From Pseudorhodoferax sp032153935 (GTDB taxonomy: Bacteria > Pseudomonadota > Gammaproteobacteria > Burkholderiales > Burkholderiaceae_C): 64,000 nucleotides of DNA. Of the stretch, positions 42,261 to 50,026 are shown piece after piece. The stretch is from the NCBI RefSeq assembly GCF_964253035.1, contig NZ_CAXUQL020000002.1, positions 186,001-250,000 of the forward strand, in the 5' to 3' direction. The translations under genes and the position numbers were made by a program. Each line of letters begins with the position of its first letter. Position 1 is the stretch's first letter. The notes under the pieces are model-generated. The model was not told the origin of the DNA. It saw only the letters and a program-made list of their open reading frames with translations, and did not search any database.

Positions 42261-44276
42261 ATGCCGTTGTTGGAGAGCTCCGCACCATCGCTGCCCGTGC
42301 GAAGCAAACCCGTGAGATCCGACCCGGCGCCGGCCTTGCTCGCCACGGAGCCGGTCCAGCTGCTGCCGCCGGAGCTGCTGGTCAAGGCCGTTGCCGATGG
42401 CAAGCGCATCGGTCTGCAGCTGCTGCATGTTCCTGGACTCAAGAAGCCGTTGGCGACCGCGGGCGGGTGGTGGTGCGCGCCGCGGCGGATGACCATGCTG
42501 CGCCAGGCCAGCCCGCAAGCCATCCATGCGGCTCTGCAGGCCGTCTTCCACGGCCAGCACGTGACGCTGTCCGAGGTCCCACGCATGCTCGCAGCAGCGC
42601 TGCGCGATCCCCAGGCCGATTACTTCACGCAGCTGCTGGACGTGCAGATCTTCCCGTTGCGCGGCGCCGAGCTCACCCGCGGGCGCTACGCAGTCAGCTT
42701 CACCTACGATGCGCCGTGCGTGGCCGCCATGCGGTCGCTGGGCGGCCTCTTCCATGGCCATGCTGCGGCCTGGCAGGTGCAGGCGGACCCGACCCAGGTG
42801 CTGGCCAGGCTGCACGAGGTCGCTGGCATCGACCCGCAATTCGTGTTCGTGCACGAGCAGCCGGTGCTGCTGGAGGCGCTCTCGTCATCGTCTGGCGGGC
42901 ATGTGTCGATCACCGTTCCGGCGAAGGCACCGCCCAAGGGCCTGTCTGGGCAGGCCGCTCCTGAGACCGGCGATGGATTCTTCTCGGCCGAGCTGGACCG
43001 CACCACCCAGCTGGCCTACGACAGCCAGGCGCTGGCCGGCCTGGTGTCCGCCGGCACCTTGCGCGACTACCAGGCGGTCGGCGTGCGCCACCTCCTGAGC
43101 CAGTCCGGAGCATGCCTGGGCGATGACATGGGCCTGGGCAAGAGCCGGCAGGTCGTGGTGTCCACACGCATGATCGCGGGCACCGCCCGCGTTCTGATCG
43201 TCTGCCCCGCCACCTTGCGCCTGAACTGGCAGCGCGAGATCCAGATGATCTTCCCGCGGGCCATCGTCGGCATCGTGGGCGAGGACCGCCACGAGGCGCT
43301 GCGTGGCTGCGACTGGGTGGTCGCCAACTACGAGCGCCTGGGCGGCCTCGTGCGCGACCAGTCGCTGGACTTCGCCGTCATGGCGGTGGATGAGGCGCAC
43401 TACCTCAAGGAATACGACTCGGGGCGCACCCGCAACATGTTCCTGCTGGCGGCGCGCATCCCGCGCCGGTATGCGGTGACTGGAACGCCGTTGCTCAGCC
43501 GCGAGGTGGAAATGCACACGCTGCTGCGCATGACCGGCCACCAGCTGGGCAACCTGCCACTCAAGGAGTTCACCAAGGAGTACGCGGGGTCCAGCGAGAA
43601 GCGGGCACGGCTGGCCGCGGCGCTCAAGGGCTGGATGCTTCGACGCAGCAAGGACGTGCTGACCGACCTGGGCGAGAAGTCGCGCCAGGTCGTCTACCTC
43701 TCGCCGGCGGAAGGGCTGGGCGCCTACCAGGAGATCTGGGACGACATGAGCCTGGGCGCCATGCCCAAGATCGTGAAGCTGCGCCAGGCCCTGGAGGCGA
43801 TCAAGATCGGCTACCTGGTCGAGATGGCCGAGGGGCTCTCGGCAGGCGACAAGCTCATCATCTTCTGCGAGTACATCCCCACGGTCACGGCCTTGCAGGA
43901 AGCCCTGGAGGCCGTTGGTGTGCGCTGCGTGACATTGGTGGGCCAGGACGGGCTCAAGACCCGCCAGCGCGCGATCGACGCGTTCCAGCAGGATGATGGG
44001 GTCAAGGTGTTCATCGGCACCACGTCGGCGGCCGGCGTGGGCATCACGCTGACGGCCGCGAACTACGTGGCCTTCGCCAGTCTGCCGTGGACACCCGCCT
44101 TGATGCGCCAGGCCGAGGACCGCGCCTACCGCATGGGCCAGAAGCGCAACGTGATCGTGAAGGTGCCGCTCGTGCCCAAGACGATCGACGAGCGGGTTTG
44201 GGAACTGCTGGGTAGCAAACGGGAGACCGAGATGGAAGTCGTCGAGGCGGTAAAAGAATCGCTGCAGGGGGCGTGA
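42261..44276 (+). CDS. SNF2-family DEAH helicase/translocase
   Basis: The 671-residue protein has an N-terminal ~270-residue region with no clear motifs except paired substrate-domain-like blocks (SFTYDAPCVAAMRSL). The SNF2 ATPase follows, with motif I DMGLGKSRQ (about 292), DEAH box VDEAHYL (about 378) and the TGTPLL motif (about 410). The helicase C domain has TSAAGVGITLTAANYVAF (about 590) and RQAEDRAYRMGQKRNV (about 615). SMARCAL1/HARP-type annealing helicases show a similar split. It may remodel replication or transfer intermediates. The start codon lacks a strong ribosome site. Confidence 0.85.
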   Translation: MPLLESSAPSLPVRSKPVRSDPAPALLATEPVQLLPPELLVKAVADGKRIGLQLLHVPGLKKPLATAGGWWCAPRRMTMLRQASPQAIHAALQAVFHGQHVTLSEVPRMLAAALRDPQADYFTQLLDVQIFPLRGAELTRGRYAVSFTYDAPCVAAMRSLGGLFHGHAAAWQVQADPTQVLARLHEVAGIDPQFVFVHEQPVLLEALSSSSGGHVSITVPAKAPPKGLSGQAAPETGDGFFSAELDRTTQLAYDSQALAGLVSAGTLRDYQAVGVRHLLSQSGACLGDDMGLGKSRQVVVSTRMIAGTARVLIVCPATLRLNWQREIQMIFPRAIVGIVGEDRHEALRGCDWVVANYERLGGLVRDQSLDFAVMAVDEAHYLKEYDSGRTRNMFLLAARIPRRYAVTGTPLLSREVEMHTLLRMTGHQLGNLPLKEFTKEYAGSSEKRARLAAALKGWMLRRSKDVLTDLGEKSRQVVYLSPAEGLGAYQEIWDDMSLGAMPKIVKLRQALEAIKIGYLVEMAEGLSAGDKLIIFCEYIPTVTALQEALEAVGVRCVTLVGQDGLKTRQRAIDAFQQDDGVKVFIGTTSAAGVGITLTAANYVAFASLPWTPALMRQAEDRAYRMGQKRNVIVKVPLVPKTIDERVWELLGSKRETEMEVVEAVKESLQGA

Positions 44277-44278
44277 CC

Positions 44279-44431
44279 ATGTGGTGGTTCATGCGGTATG
44301 CGTGGAACGTGGCAAGGTTGTGGGTGGCAGGGCATATCTGCTGGCGGACAGCGCTGCATGGGCTTCGGCAGCGGCCTGTCGCGCTAGCTGGCCGCAAGGG
44401 CAGCTACGTCGTCGATCCGGATGTCGATTGA
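44279..44431 (+). CDS. Very small hypothetical protein after the helicase
   Basis: A 50-residue frame starts MWWFMRYAWNVARLWV two bases after the helicase stop. It has an aromatic, hydrophobic N-terminal half with an amphipathic look and a basic middle (RKGSYVVD near the end). It may be a small membrane protein translated by coupling. No family is known, so it is only tentatively a gene. Confidence 0.4.
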   Translation: MWWFMRYAWNVARLWVAGHICWRTALHGLRQRPVALAGRKGSYVVDPDVD

Positions 44432-44638
44432 CCGGGTGCATGCGCCAGTCAGCATTTTTTGCCGTGCCGTTTCTGCTAAATTCCAAGCGTGTTCTGCTCC
44501 TCGTGAGCCACTACGTCGCTCAGCCCTTGAAAGCGACACGGCCAGCCTCCCAAGGGCTTGCCAGGGGCACATGTCGTCAACCCACCGGGAAACCTCTTCC
44601 CGGTCGGGCAGGTGGTTTCCTTCTTCCCGGAGATCACC
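44432..44638 (+). promoter_or_regulatory. Leader with extended -10 promoter and hairpin
   Basis: TGCTAAATT (44474-44482) is an extended -10 candidate for the gene starting at 44639. A hairpin CCGGGAA-ACCTC-TTCCCGG lies at about 44588-44606, roughly 30 bases before the start codon, and could affect translation. No gene is seen in this stretch. Confidence 0.4.
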
Positions 44639-45094
44639 ATGCAACAGTCCTCGTCCCCGAAGTCGACCACCGGCTTCAGTCCTCGCTCCGTCGATGCGCG
44701 GCATCTGCACCAGATGTTCGAACGTGTCGATGACGTCGTGGTCGCTCGCCTTCTTCTGGCGGGCTTCAACGACAACGCTGACTTGGCCAAGGCCTTTCCT
44801 GGCGTGCTTCTGCGCGCCCAGGAAACGGTCAAGCGCTCCCACATCCGCTATGCCAAGGCGCGCCGCTATGGCGTGCTGGCCAGGACGTGCGGTGGCATTG
44901 CGATCGACCTGGTCTTGACCGTCGTCGATGTCGCCCAGCGCATGGGTCGCGGCTTGGCTTCGTCCGTGCGCGGTCTGCAGCGGCGCGCCGCGTACAAGAA
45001 GTCGCTCCGCGACCAGTCGAAGGTCATCCGTCTTTCCGCTGTGCGCGGCGATTCGGTCACCGACGTCGAGCCTCGCGTTCGCGAGGCCGCTTAG
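44639..45094 (+). CDS. Hypothetical cargo protein, basic C-terminal part
   Basis: The 151-residue protein has CGGAG seven bases upstream. It is helical with no signal peptide. The middle has VVARLLLAGFNDNADLAKAFPG, and a moderately hydrophobic helix (about 85-102, TCGGIAIDLVLTVVDVAQ) is followed by an Arg/Lys-rich stretch (GLQRRAAYKKSLRDQSK). It could be a small DNA- or membrane-associated protein. No family is recognised. Confidence 0.6.
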   Translation: MQQSSSPKSTTGFSPRSVDARHLHQMFERVDDVVVARLLLAGFNDNADLAKAFPGVLLRAQETVKRSHIRYAKARRYGVLARTCGGIAIDLVLTVVDVAQRMGRGLASSVRGLQRRAAYKKSLRDQSKVIRLSAVRGDSVTDVEPRVREAA

Positions 45095-45109
45095 GCACCA
45101 GGGAAGGGC

Positions 45110-45133
45110 AGGGTTGGACGCAAGTCCAGCCCT
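45110..45133 (+). terminator. GNRA-loop hairpin after the 44639 gene
   Basis: AGGGTTGGAC-GCAA-GTCCAGCCCT has ten pairs including one G-T, with a GCAA tetraloop, 15 bases after a stop codon. No U tract follows, so it is either a weak terminator or an RNA-stabilising element. Confidence 0.4.
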
Positions 45134-45238
45134 GCGTCCTCCCTCCAAGCCACCACCTGCTGACTGCCTTCACAACAGCGCTTGCCGCCATGCAGCGAGC
45201 GTTGCCGTGAACACAGGAATAACCGAAAGAGAGAACCT

Positions 45239-45586
45239 ATGCGCATCCCAACCTTGCTCCTGCCCATCGCTGCCGCCCTCGCCCTGGCCGGCTGCGCAGC
45301 CACGTCTGCCACACCGGAGGGGGCCTCGGTCGAACTGGTGACTGCTCGGCCCACGGGCTGCAAGGCCCTGGGCGAGGTCGTCGGCAAGCAGGGCAACGTG
45401 TTCAGCGGGGACTTCACGTCCAACGAGAACCTGATGGTCGGCGCACGCAACGACCTGCGCAACAAGGCCGCCGCCATGCGCGGCAACGTGGTGCACGTGC
45501 AGAACACGCTCAACGCGACCCACCCCTACAGCTCGGGAGCGGTCAGCACCACGATGGTCGGCACCGTGTTCGCGTGCCCACGATGA
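45239..45586 (+). CDS. DUF4156-like lipoprotein
   Basis: The 115-residue protein has a lipobox (ALALAGCAA, Cys near residue 19) and a short mature domain. Its segments VTARPTGCKALGEVVGKQGN and LRNKAAAMRGNVVHVQ match the DUF4156/YjeI pattern, ending in a second paired Cys (VFACPR). It should be anchored in the outer membrane. GAGAG precedes the ATG. Whether it is ICE cargo for surface exclusion or another role is unknown. Confidence 0.8.
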   Translation: MRIPTLLLPIAAALALAGCAATSATPEGASVELVTARPTGCKALGEVVGKQGNVFSGDFTSNENLMVGARNDLRNKAAAMRGNVVHVQNTLNATHPYSSGAVSTTMVGTVFACPR

Positions 45587-45622
45587 AGACGGGGCTGCGC
45601 ATAGCGGTGCTGCGGCGACAAG

Positions 45623-45796
45623 GTGCCAGCCGTCGAGGACCCGAGCAATCCGGTCGTCAACGGCGTGGCGATGAAGCGGCAAGAGTTCCTGGAAAAGTAC
45701 TGCATGAGCCAGGAGCGCGCGGGGCAGACACCTTGCATTTTGGTCCTCCGTGAAGAGCGCAAGAGCTCGACCGTCGGCGAGATGCCGAAGTGGTGA
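45623..45796 (+). pseudogene. Possible remnant of a small Cys-containing lipoprotein
   Basis: A frame of 57 residues from GTG 45623 includes VVNGVAMKRQEFLEKYCMSQ. Upstream in frame the reading continues as CCGDKV until a stop at 45602-45604. An ATG at 45583, overlapping the DUF4156 stop, opens a short hydrophobic start in another frame. This looks like a small lipoprotein (entry-exclusion-like size) whose signal peptide was broken by a frameshift or deletion. Evidence is weak. Confidence 0.35.
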
Positions 45797-45848
45797 CAAG
45801 GTAGGCACTGGCCACCGGCGACGGGACGTGCGCCGCCGCCCAATGCCG

Positions 45849-45878
45849 TTGACCTTGCGGGTGCGGTGCTGGCATACT
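45849..45878 (+). promoter_or_regulatory. Candidate sigma70 promoter
   Basis: TTGACC (45849-45854), 18-base spacer, CATACT (45873-45878). It reads towards the gene at 45967 and lies in a non-coding stretch. It is probably the promoter of the small-gene cargo cluster that follows. Confidence 0.5.
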
Positions 45879-45912
45879 GACCCGCAATCGGTATCGCGCT
45901 TTGGATTACTTT

Positions 45913-45944
45913 GGATGGTGATGCCGAGAGGTCTTTCACCATCC
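45913..45944 (+). repeat. Perfect 9-bp inverted repeat in the leader
   Basis: GGATGGTGA (45913-45921) and TCACCATCC (45936-45944) flank a 14-base centre, about 35 bases downstream of the -10 box and upstream of CAGGAGAG. It can be an operator for a dimeric repressor or an RNA hairpin in the leader. Confidence 0.6.
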
Positions 45945-45966
45945 ATGCTCCTCAGGAGAGAAATCC

Positions 45967-46452
45967 ATGAGCCCACAAGCGCAGCCGTCTACTGGTCCTC
46001 GGCACCAGAACGTCACCGAATCCCTTCACGCCTTCATCGACGCCGTTCTCGGCGGTGAGCCTTCGTCGCAGGTCTGGGTTGTGGTTGTCCGCAACCAGGG
46101 AACCCGCGAAGAGCATGAGCACAGCTACCGGGCTGCATCGCCTGACGAGGCCGAGACCCTGGCCCACCACAGTGCCACCCTGCACGAGCCCACTGGCCAT
46201 TTCTTCGTGCAGGCACTGCGCGTGCGGCCGCGGCGCGCGCTCTGGGACGTGCGGCTGCAAGGCCGTGCCCAACTGCGCGAAGCACTTCCGTCCGGCATGC
46301 CGCTGCTGGTGGGCCGCATCGTAGCCACGGATGAGGTCGAGGCGCGACAGCAGGCATTGGCCGTGTACGGCCGTGGCCGTCTGGGCGATGCCAGCGCCGC
46401 CGAGTGGCGGTTCGTCGAGCCCGGGGATCTGTTCGCGGTGGTCCGCAGCTGA
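45967..46452 (+). CDS. Hypothetical cargo protein (first of small-gene cluster)
   Basis: The 161-residue protein is preceded by CAGGAGAG. It contains two similar halves: VWVVVVRNQGTREEHEHSYRAASPDEAETLA and PLLVGRIVATDEVEARQQALAVYG. Both look like a beta-strand followed by a domain-closing helix, suggesting an internal duplication. No signal peptide is present and the family is not recognised. Confidence 0.6.
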   Translation: MSPQAQPSTGPRHQNVTESLHAFIDAVLGGEPSSQVWVVVVRNQGTREEHEHSYRAASPDEAETLAHHSATLHEPTGHFFVQALRVRPRRALWDVRLQGRAQLREALPSGMPLLVGRIVATDEVEARQQALAVYGRGRLGDASAAEWRFVEPGDLFAVVRS

Positions 46453-46462
46453 GGTAGCCGCT

Positions 46463-46666
46463 ATGGTCATCGATCTGCAGGACTGGCTCGTCGCCTTCCA
46501 GGACGCGGAGACCGAGCAGCGCATCAAGATCCCCGTGGAGGCCGGCAATCCGGTCGCAGCCGTCGACGCGGCGATGAGGATTCTGGACGCAAGGCTTCTC
46601 GGCCGGCGTGACTGGCTGGTCATGGACTCGTGCGCGTCTCTGAACCACGGAGACACCGATGCGTGA
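46463..46666 (+). CDS. Small hypothetical protein
   Basis: The 67-residue protein starts MVIDLQDWLVAFQDAE with GAGG nine bases upstream, ten bases after the previous stop. The segment VEAGNPVAAVDAAMRILDARLLG resembles the strand-helix unit in the neighbouring 45967 protein (accessory duplication is possible). It overlaps the next start by eight bases. Confidence 0.55.
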   Translation: MVIDLQDWLVAFQDAETEQRIKIPVEAGNPVAAVDAAMRILDARLLGRRDWLVMDSCASLNHGDTDA

Positions 46667-47009
46667 GAAGGCCGACACGAGCGCTCGCAGCAGCCGAGCC
46701 GAGGTGCGCAACCCCCTCCTGGCCTTGCCCGAGATTCGGGAAGCGTTCGCCTCGCTGCCCGCCGACAGCCAGACCGCGCTGCGCATCGCCTTGAAGGCCA
46801 TGAGCGTCAACTTCCGTGCGCGTGGAAACGAGGCGTGGCAGAAGCACAAGCCTCCGATGGCGGCCTACTGGAAAGGCAACGCGGTCTATGCGCGGCACTT
46901 GGCGCTTGCCATCCGCCAGAATGGCGGAGCCGATCCAATCGAGCCAACGGGCATCTGCGCTGCGTGCGGGGATGGGCCTGAAGAAGGGAGCCACAAACAT
47001 GACGCGTGA
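46659..47009 (+). CDS. Small hypothetical protein with Cys pair
   Basis: The 116-residue protein overlaps both neighbours by 8-11 bases. Helical segments include LLALPEIREAFASLPADSQTALRIALKAM and HKPPMAAYWKGNAVYARHLALAIR. A C-terminal CAACGDG motif may bind metal. Similar proteins occur in phage- and ICE-borne accessory clusters, but I cannot name a family. Confidence 0.6.
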   Translation: MREKADTSARSSRAEVRNPLLALPEIREAFASLPADSQTALRIALKAMSVNFRARGNEAWQKHKPPMAAYWKGNAVYARHLALAIRQNGGADPIEPTGICAACGDGPEEGSHKHDA

Positions 47010-47427
47010 AGTGCTGACGGACGAGAAGATTGACGCCCTGTGGCGCGAGGCCACGGACATCCACGGTCTCACAACGCGGGACCGCGCGCGCTGGTTCGCG
47101 CGACAGGTTGCAGCATTCACATCTGGGCCGGCGCTGGAGCCGGTGGCATGGTGGCTGCAAGGCACCGAGGTCGTCGAGTTCAACCTGGCCGACTACCACG
47201 ACGGCCCCGAGTGGACGCCTCTTTGCGCTGAGCACGAGTTCGACCGGCAGGCAATGCGGATGCCGCTTTCGCCCGACGACTTGGCCGACAAGTGCGAGGT
47301 CTGGCTGCAGTCCGGTGGCGCATCGAATGTCGTTGACGCTTTCGAGGCCGGCTACCGCATGTGCGAGGGCGACCGCGCCGTCGGATCCGCGGCGCCGGAG
47401 CAGTCCCATGAGAAAGCCCCAGCATGA
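46999..47427 (+). CDS. Hypothetical accessory protein
   Basis: The 142-residue protein starts MTREVLTDEKIDALWREA; GGGAG lies ten bases upstream. The opening and the VAWWLQGTEVVEFNLADYHDGPEWTPL segment resemble small phage-borne accessory proteins. No catalytic motif is seen. It overlaps the preceding gene by 11 bases and the next by four. Confidence 0.6.
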   Translation: MTREVLTDEKIDALWREATDIHGLTTRDRARWFARQVAAFTSGPALEPVAWWLQGTEVVEFNLADYHDGPEWTPLCAEHEFDRQAMRMPLSPDDLADKCEVWLQSGGASNVVDAFEAGYRMCEGDRAVGSAAPEQSHEKAPA

Positions 47428-47720
47428 GCGACGGCATTTTTCGGCCAACCCAGGAGCCGGCCAGGCTGCTGTACGACGCCTTCCAAGCTGAGTCTCTGCT
47501 GCGCAAGGAGCGCGAGGTCGGGATCTGGATCGAGAAAGAACGGCTCGCCGTCTGGACGGCCGCGCGCGACTACGCTCAACAGCACGGCCGGCCAGTCCCG
47601 ACGCTGGAGCAGATCAAGGCCAAGGAGCAACTGGCTCTCGGTCACACCGACTACGGATCCAAGTGGGCGCTTGGCGTGGCCGAACTGCTGGCCACAGCCC
47701 GTGCGCCCCATGCAGGGTAG
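47424..47720 (+). CDS. Small hypothetical helical protein
   Basis: The 98-residue protein starts at an ATGA overlap. It is helical and charged (AFQAESLLRKEREVGIWIEKERLAVW, about 19-44) with a later QQHGRPVPTLEQIKAKEQLALGH. The family is not recognised. Coupling to both neighbours suggests co-translation. Confidence 0.58.
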   Translation: MSDGIFRPTQEPARLLYDAFQAESLLRKEREVGIWIEKERLAVWTAARDYAQQHGRPVPTLEQIKAKEQLALGHTDYGSKWALGVAELLATARAPHAG

Positions 47721-47725
47721 GGCGT

Positions 47726-48238
47726 ATGCTGATCGCCCACTGTCCGACCGACACCATCCAGGTTTCCGAGGATGCGGCGTCCTGCACGCACGACAGCATC
47801 GACACTTTTTTCGGTGATCTGCCGCACGGCGCGACCGCCTGGGTCACCTGCACGCAAGGCCTTCCGCACTTCGATCCCGACTGGGGCCATCAGCTCTTCA
47901 TCACGCTGACGCTGCGCGGCAGTGATCAGCACGAGGTCGGCGACGCAAAGCTGATCACGCAGGGAATCTCCCAGCCGGCAGTGCGACCGGGCGCGCTCTT
48001 CGTCGTGGACCCGTTGGTGCCGCATTGGCTCATCGATTCCGATGCGGCCAGGGAAGGGCGGCGCCCCGAGCGCTGGATCGGGCTGCAATGGGAGGTGCCG
48101 CGCAAGAATGCAAAGGAGCGCGCGCGCCAGATCGTCGCCGAGCTCGGAGGCAGATGGTGCTCCCCCACTGATACTCGCTATTCGTCCTGGGCCGGCAAGC
48201 CACGCGGCCAGACCATCATCTCTAGAAAATCGCCATGA
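47726..48238 (+). CDS. Hypothetical protein, cupin-like pattern
   Basis: The 170-residue protein starts MLIAHCPTDTIQVSED. A beta-rich middle (AWVTCTQGLPHFDPDWGHQLFITLTLRG, then VRPGALFVVDPLVPHWLIDSD) has spaced His and Asp residues, reminiscent of a cupin or 2OG-like fold but not diagnostic. A C-terminal helix includes KNAKERARQIVAELGG. Its stop overlaps the next start by four bases. Confidence 0.6.
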   Translation: MLIAHCPTDTIQVSEDAASCTHDSIDTFFGDLPHGATAWVTCTQGLPHFDPDWGHQLFITLTLRGSDQHEVGDAKLITQGISQPAVRPGALFVVDPLVPHWLIDSDAAREGRRPERWIGLQWEVPRKNAKERARQIVAELGGRWCSPTDTRYSSWAGKPRGQTIISRKSP

Positions 48239-48435
48239 CCAAGAAGGCCATCACCCCCGCCCTGAAGCACGAGGGCTACCTCGTCATCGCCCGCACCGGC
48301 CCCATGTTCTTCGGCCTCGACGACTTGGAAGAGGCCACGAAGTACTGCGAACCCGCAGCGAAACCGGTCAAGCTCCTGGCCGACGAAGCCGAGTTGGCAA
48401 CTCACGAACAGGCGCAAGGCGAAGACGATGCCTGA
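48235..48435 (+). CDS. Small hypothetical protein
   Basis: The 66-residue protein starts MTKKAITPALKHEGYLVIAR at an ATGA overlap. One alpha/beta unit and an acidic tail (EQAQGEDDA) are visible. It overlaps the next gene by eight bases. No family is recognised. Confidence 0.55.
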   Translation: MTKKAITPALKHEGYLVIARTGPMFFGLDDLEEATKYCEPAAKPVKLLADEAELATHEQAQGEDDA

Positions 48436-48805
48436 TCAGCCGCCCCTCGCCATCCCGACCATACCGGTCGTGGCATGGTGTGACGATGGAAGCCACGTCG
48501 GCGAGGTCCGCGTGGTGCTGGACTCAGCCCGGCGCAACTTTCCGGCAGCAGCCGTCCGCGCATACTCCCAGCCGCTTGTCCGGTTGGAAGACGCCCGCGC
48601 CATGGCCGAAGGGCTGGTGCGGGTCGCACTGGAACAGGCGGGGAGGCTCTGCGAGGCCGAGCGCGCCGAACACATGGAGCAGGCCGGCCGCAATGACGGC
48701 CGTCAGTCCGATATGGCGTTCGGCTCGGTCGACAGCGCCGAGCGGATCGCCGAGGCGATCCGCGCTCTGGCTTCTCCTTCCACCCCAATCGATAGCAACG
48801 TGTGA
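48428..48805 (+). CDS. Small hypothetical protein
   Basis: The 125-residue protein starts MPDQPPLAIPTIPVVAW. A beta segment (GEVRVVLDSARRNFPAAAVRAY) is followed by long helices (ARAMAEGLVRVALEQAGRLCEAERAEHMEQ). It belongs to the overlapping small-gene cluster. The function is unknown. Confidence 0.58.
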   Translation: MPDQPPLAIPTIPVVAWCDDGSHVGEVRVVLDSARRNFPAAAVRAYSQPLVRLEDARAMAEGLVRVALEQAGRLCEAERAEHMEQAGRNDGRQSDMAFGSVDSAERIAEAIRALASPSTPIDSNV

Positions 48806-49143
48806 TGACAGAAGGATCGATCCGAGATTGCCCGAGTTGCCACAAGCCGCGCCGAGACAACTCGCCGGCTGGATACGCCTGGCGGCACATCGATGGCCAT
48901 GGCCTGGTGTGCTGGGCCTGCTGCGACAGGATCCGAGCCGCACATAGCCGATGGCCCGCGATCAACGTTTTGGAGCAGGCCGCCGTGATGGTGGAGGCCG
49001 AAGCAGGAAACGTCTATCTGGACCGCAACCACCCCGGGCTGGCCGCAACTCTCCGCGGGTATGCCGTGGCCATTCGCGCACTGCCTGATCCCACGCCGTA
49101 CCTCGACGTTCAGGCTCAGGCCACTCCCAGCCACGCCGGCTGA
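48805..49143 (+). CDS. Small zinc-ribbon-like protein
   Basis: The 112-residue protein starts at ATG 48805 (a GTG at 48802 is possible), overlapping the previous stop. The N-terminal CPSCHKPRRDN and CWACCDRIR form a CxxC-CxxC zinc ribbon pattern with about 26 residues between pairs. The C-terminal half is helical. It may bind nucleic acid or serve as a structural Zn protein. No family is known. Confidence 0.58.
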   Translation: MTEGSIRDCPSCHKPRRDNSPAGYAWRHIDGHGLVCWACCDRIRAAHSRWPAINVLEQAAVMVEAEAGNVYLDRNHPGLAATLRGYAVAIRALPDPTPYLDVQAQATPSHAG

Positions 49144-49187
49144 CGGATCTGCTCGAATCCGGAACCCACCGCTTCAGCCGCACCATC

Positions 49188-49340
49188 ATGTCCACCAACA
49201 GGAGCGGACCGCCCAAACGTGAGCCCCAGCCATGCGCGATTTGCGGCTGGGGTCCCGACCGGGCCGTTCATCTGCCTGTCCTAGAGGGCCAGAGCGAGGG
49301 GCAGCCGTGGGGCATGTCTACCCCGCGCCATCCTCGGTGA
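49188..49340 (+). CDS. Very small hypothetical protein with CxxC
   Basis: A 50-residue frame starts MSTNRSGPPKREPQPCAICGWGPDRAVH. The CAIC motif and VLEGQSEGQPWG stretch look conserved in style and continue the theme of small Cys-containing accessory proteins. The ribosome site is weak. It is reported because the composition is gene-like. Confidence 0.42.
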   Translation: MSTNRSGPPKREPQPCAICGWGPDRAVHLPVLEGQSEGQPWGMSTPRHPR

Positions 49341-49543
49341 CGCCTGCGGTCGCCTGATTTGTCTTCCGAGCGTGTACGATCAACGCGCGTTTGTGGCCCC
49401 GTGCCCAACCGCGCCGGATCAGGCTTTGAAATCCGGACGTCGTCCCAGCAAGGGATGGCCAAGCCATTTGTCAAACCCGTGTGGGCGTTCCATCGCCCAC
49501 TGGGACCGGTGGCATGCTCGCGCACAACTAGGAGCATCGATGC
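49341..49543 (+). other. Intergenic region with GTGGGCG hairpin
   Basis: No gene is supported. GTGGGCG-TTCCAT-CGCCCAC forms a perfect seven-pair hairpin at about 49484-49503, followed some 40 bases later by the ribosome site of the next gene. It may be a leader structure or weak terminator. Confidence 0.35.
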
Positions 49544-50002
49544 ATGTCACAACAACAAGAGTCCGACTTGCAAGCTCTGGCCGCCGAAGCAGCCAGGGCA
49601 CGCAAGGACCGCGAACAGGGCCTTCTGGCCAAGTACCGCGGGATGCCCATCGAGGGACTGGAGCAACTGGTCGACGATCCGACATCGGCGCTGTCCTCGC
49701 AGCAGCGAGACGAGATCCGCAGTTACCTCGTGCTCGGCAAACGCGCGGCCAAGGCCAAGCTGGAACGCCAGGAGCGCATCGGCGACGTCTACGAGAAGTC
49801 GGGACTGCCGATGGCCGTCACGGGCTTCTCCGCCTACACCTGGCTGGTCCATTCCATCGGACTGGACGGCACATGGCGAACAGCCCTGGACATTCTGATG
49901 TTCATGGCCGCGGTCGGTTTGTGGGTGCTCATGCGGTTGGCCGCCTGGCGGCGCATCAACCGGGCGCGCAGCATGCTGCTCGACTTGGGCAAAGTTGACT
50001 AA
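49544..50002 (+). CDS. Membrane-associated hypothetical protein
   Basis: The 152-residue protein has AGGAG ten bases upstream. The N-terminal half is helical and charged (LQALAAEAARARKDREQGLLAKYRG), followed by LSSQQRDEIRSYLVLGKRAAKAKLERQ. The C-terminal half has one or two TM helices (about 87-105 and 112-135, TALDILMFMAAVGLWVLM). It is probably an inner-membrane protein with cytoplasmic N-terminus. The family is not recognised. Confidence 0.6.
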   Translation: MSQQQESDLQALAAEAARARKDREQGLLAKYRGMPIEGLEQLVDDPTSALSSQQRDEIRSYLVLGKRAAKAKLERQERIGDVYEKSGLPMAVTGFSAYTWLVHSIGLDGTWRTALDILMFMAAVGLWVLMRLAAWRRINRARSMLLDLGKVD

Positions 50003-50026
50003 AATCGCGGGCAGAAGGGAATCACC

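Noticed and set aside
44281..44733. 150-residue plus frame overlapping the helicase end and the next leader
   Set aside because: It runs through a leader with promoter and hairpin features and over the start of a better supported gene in another frame.
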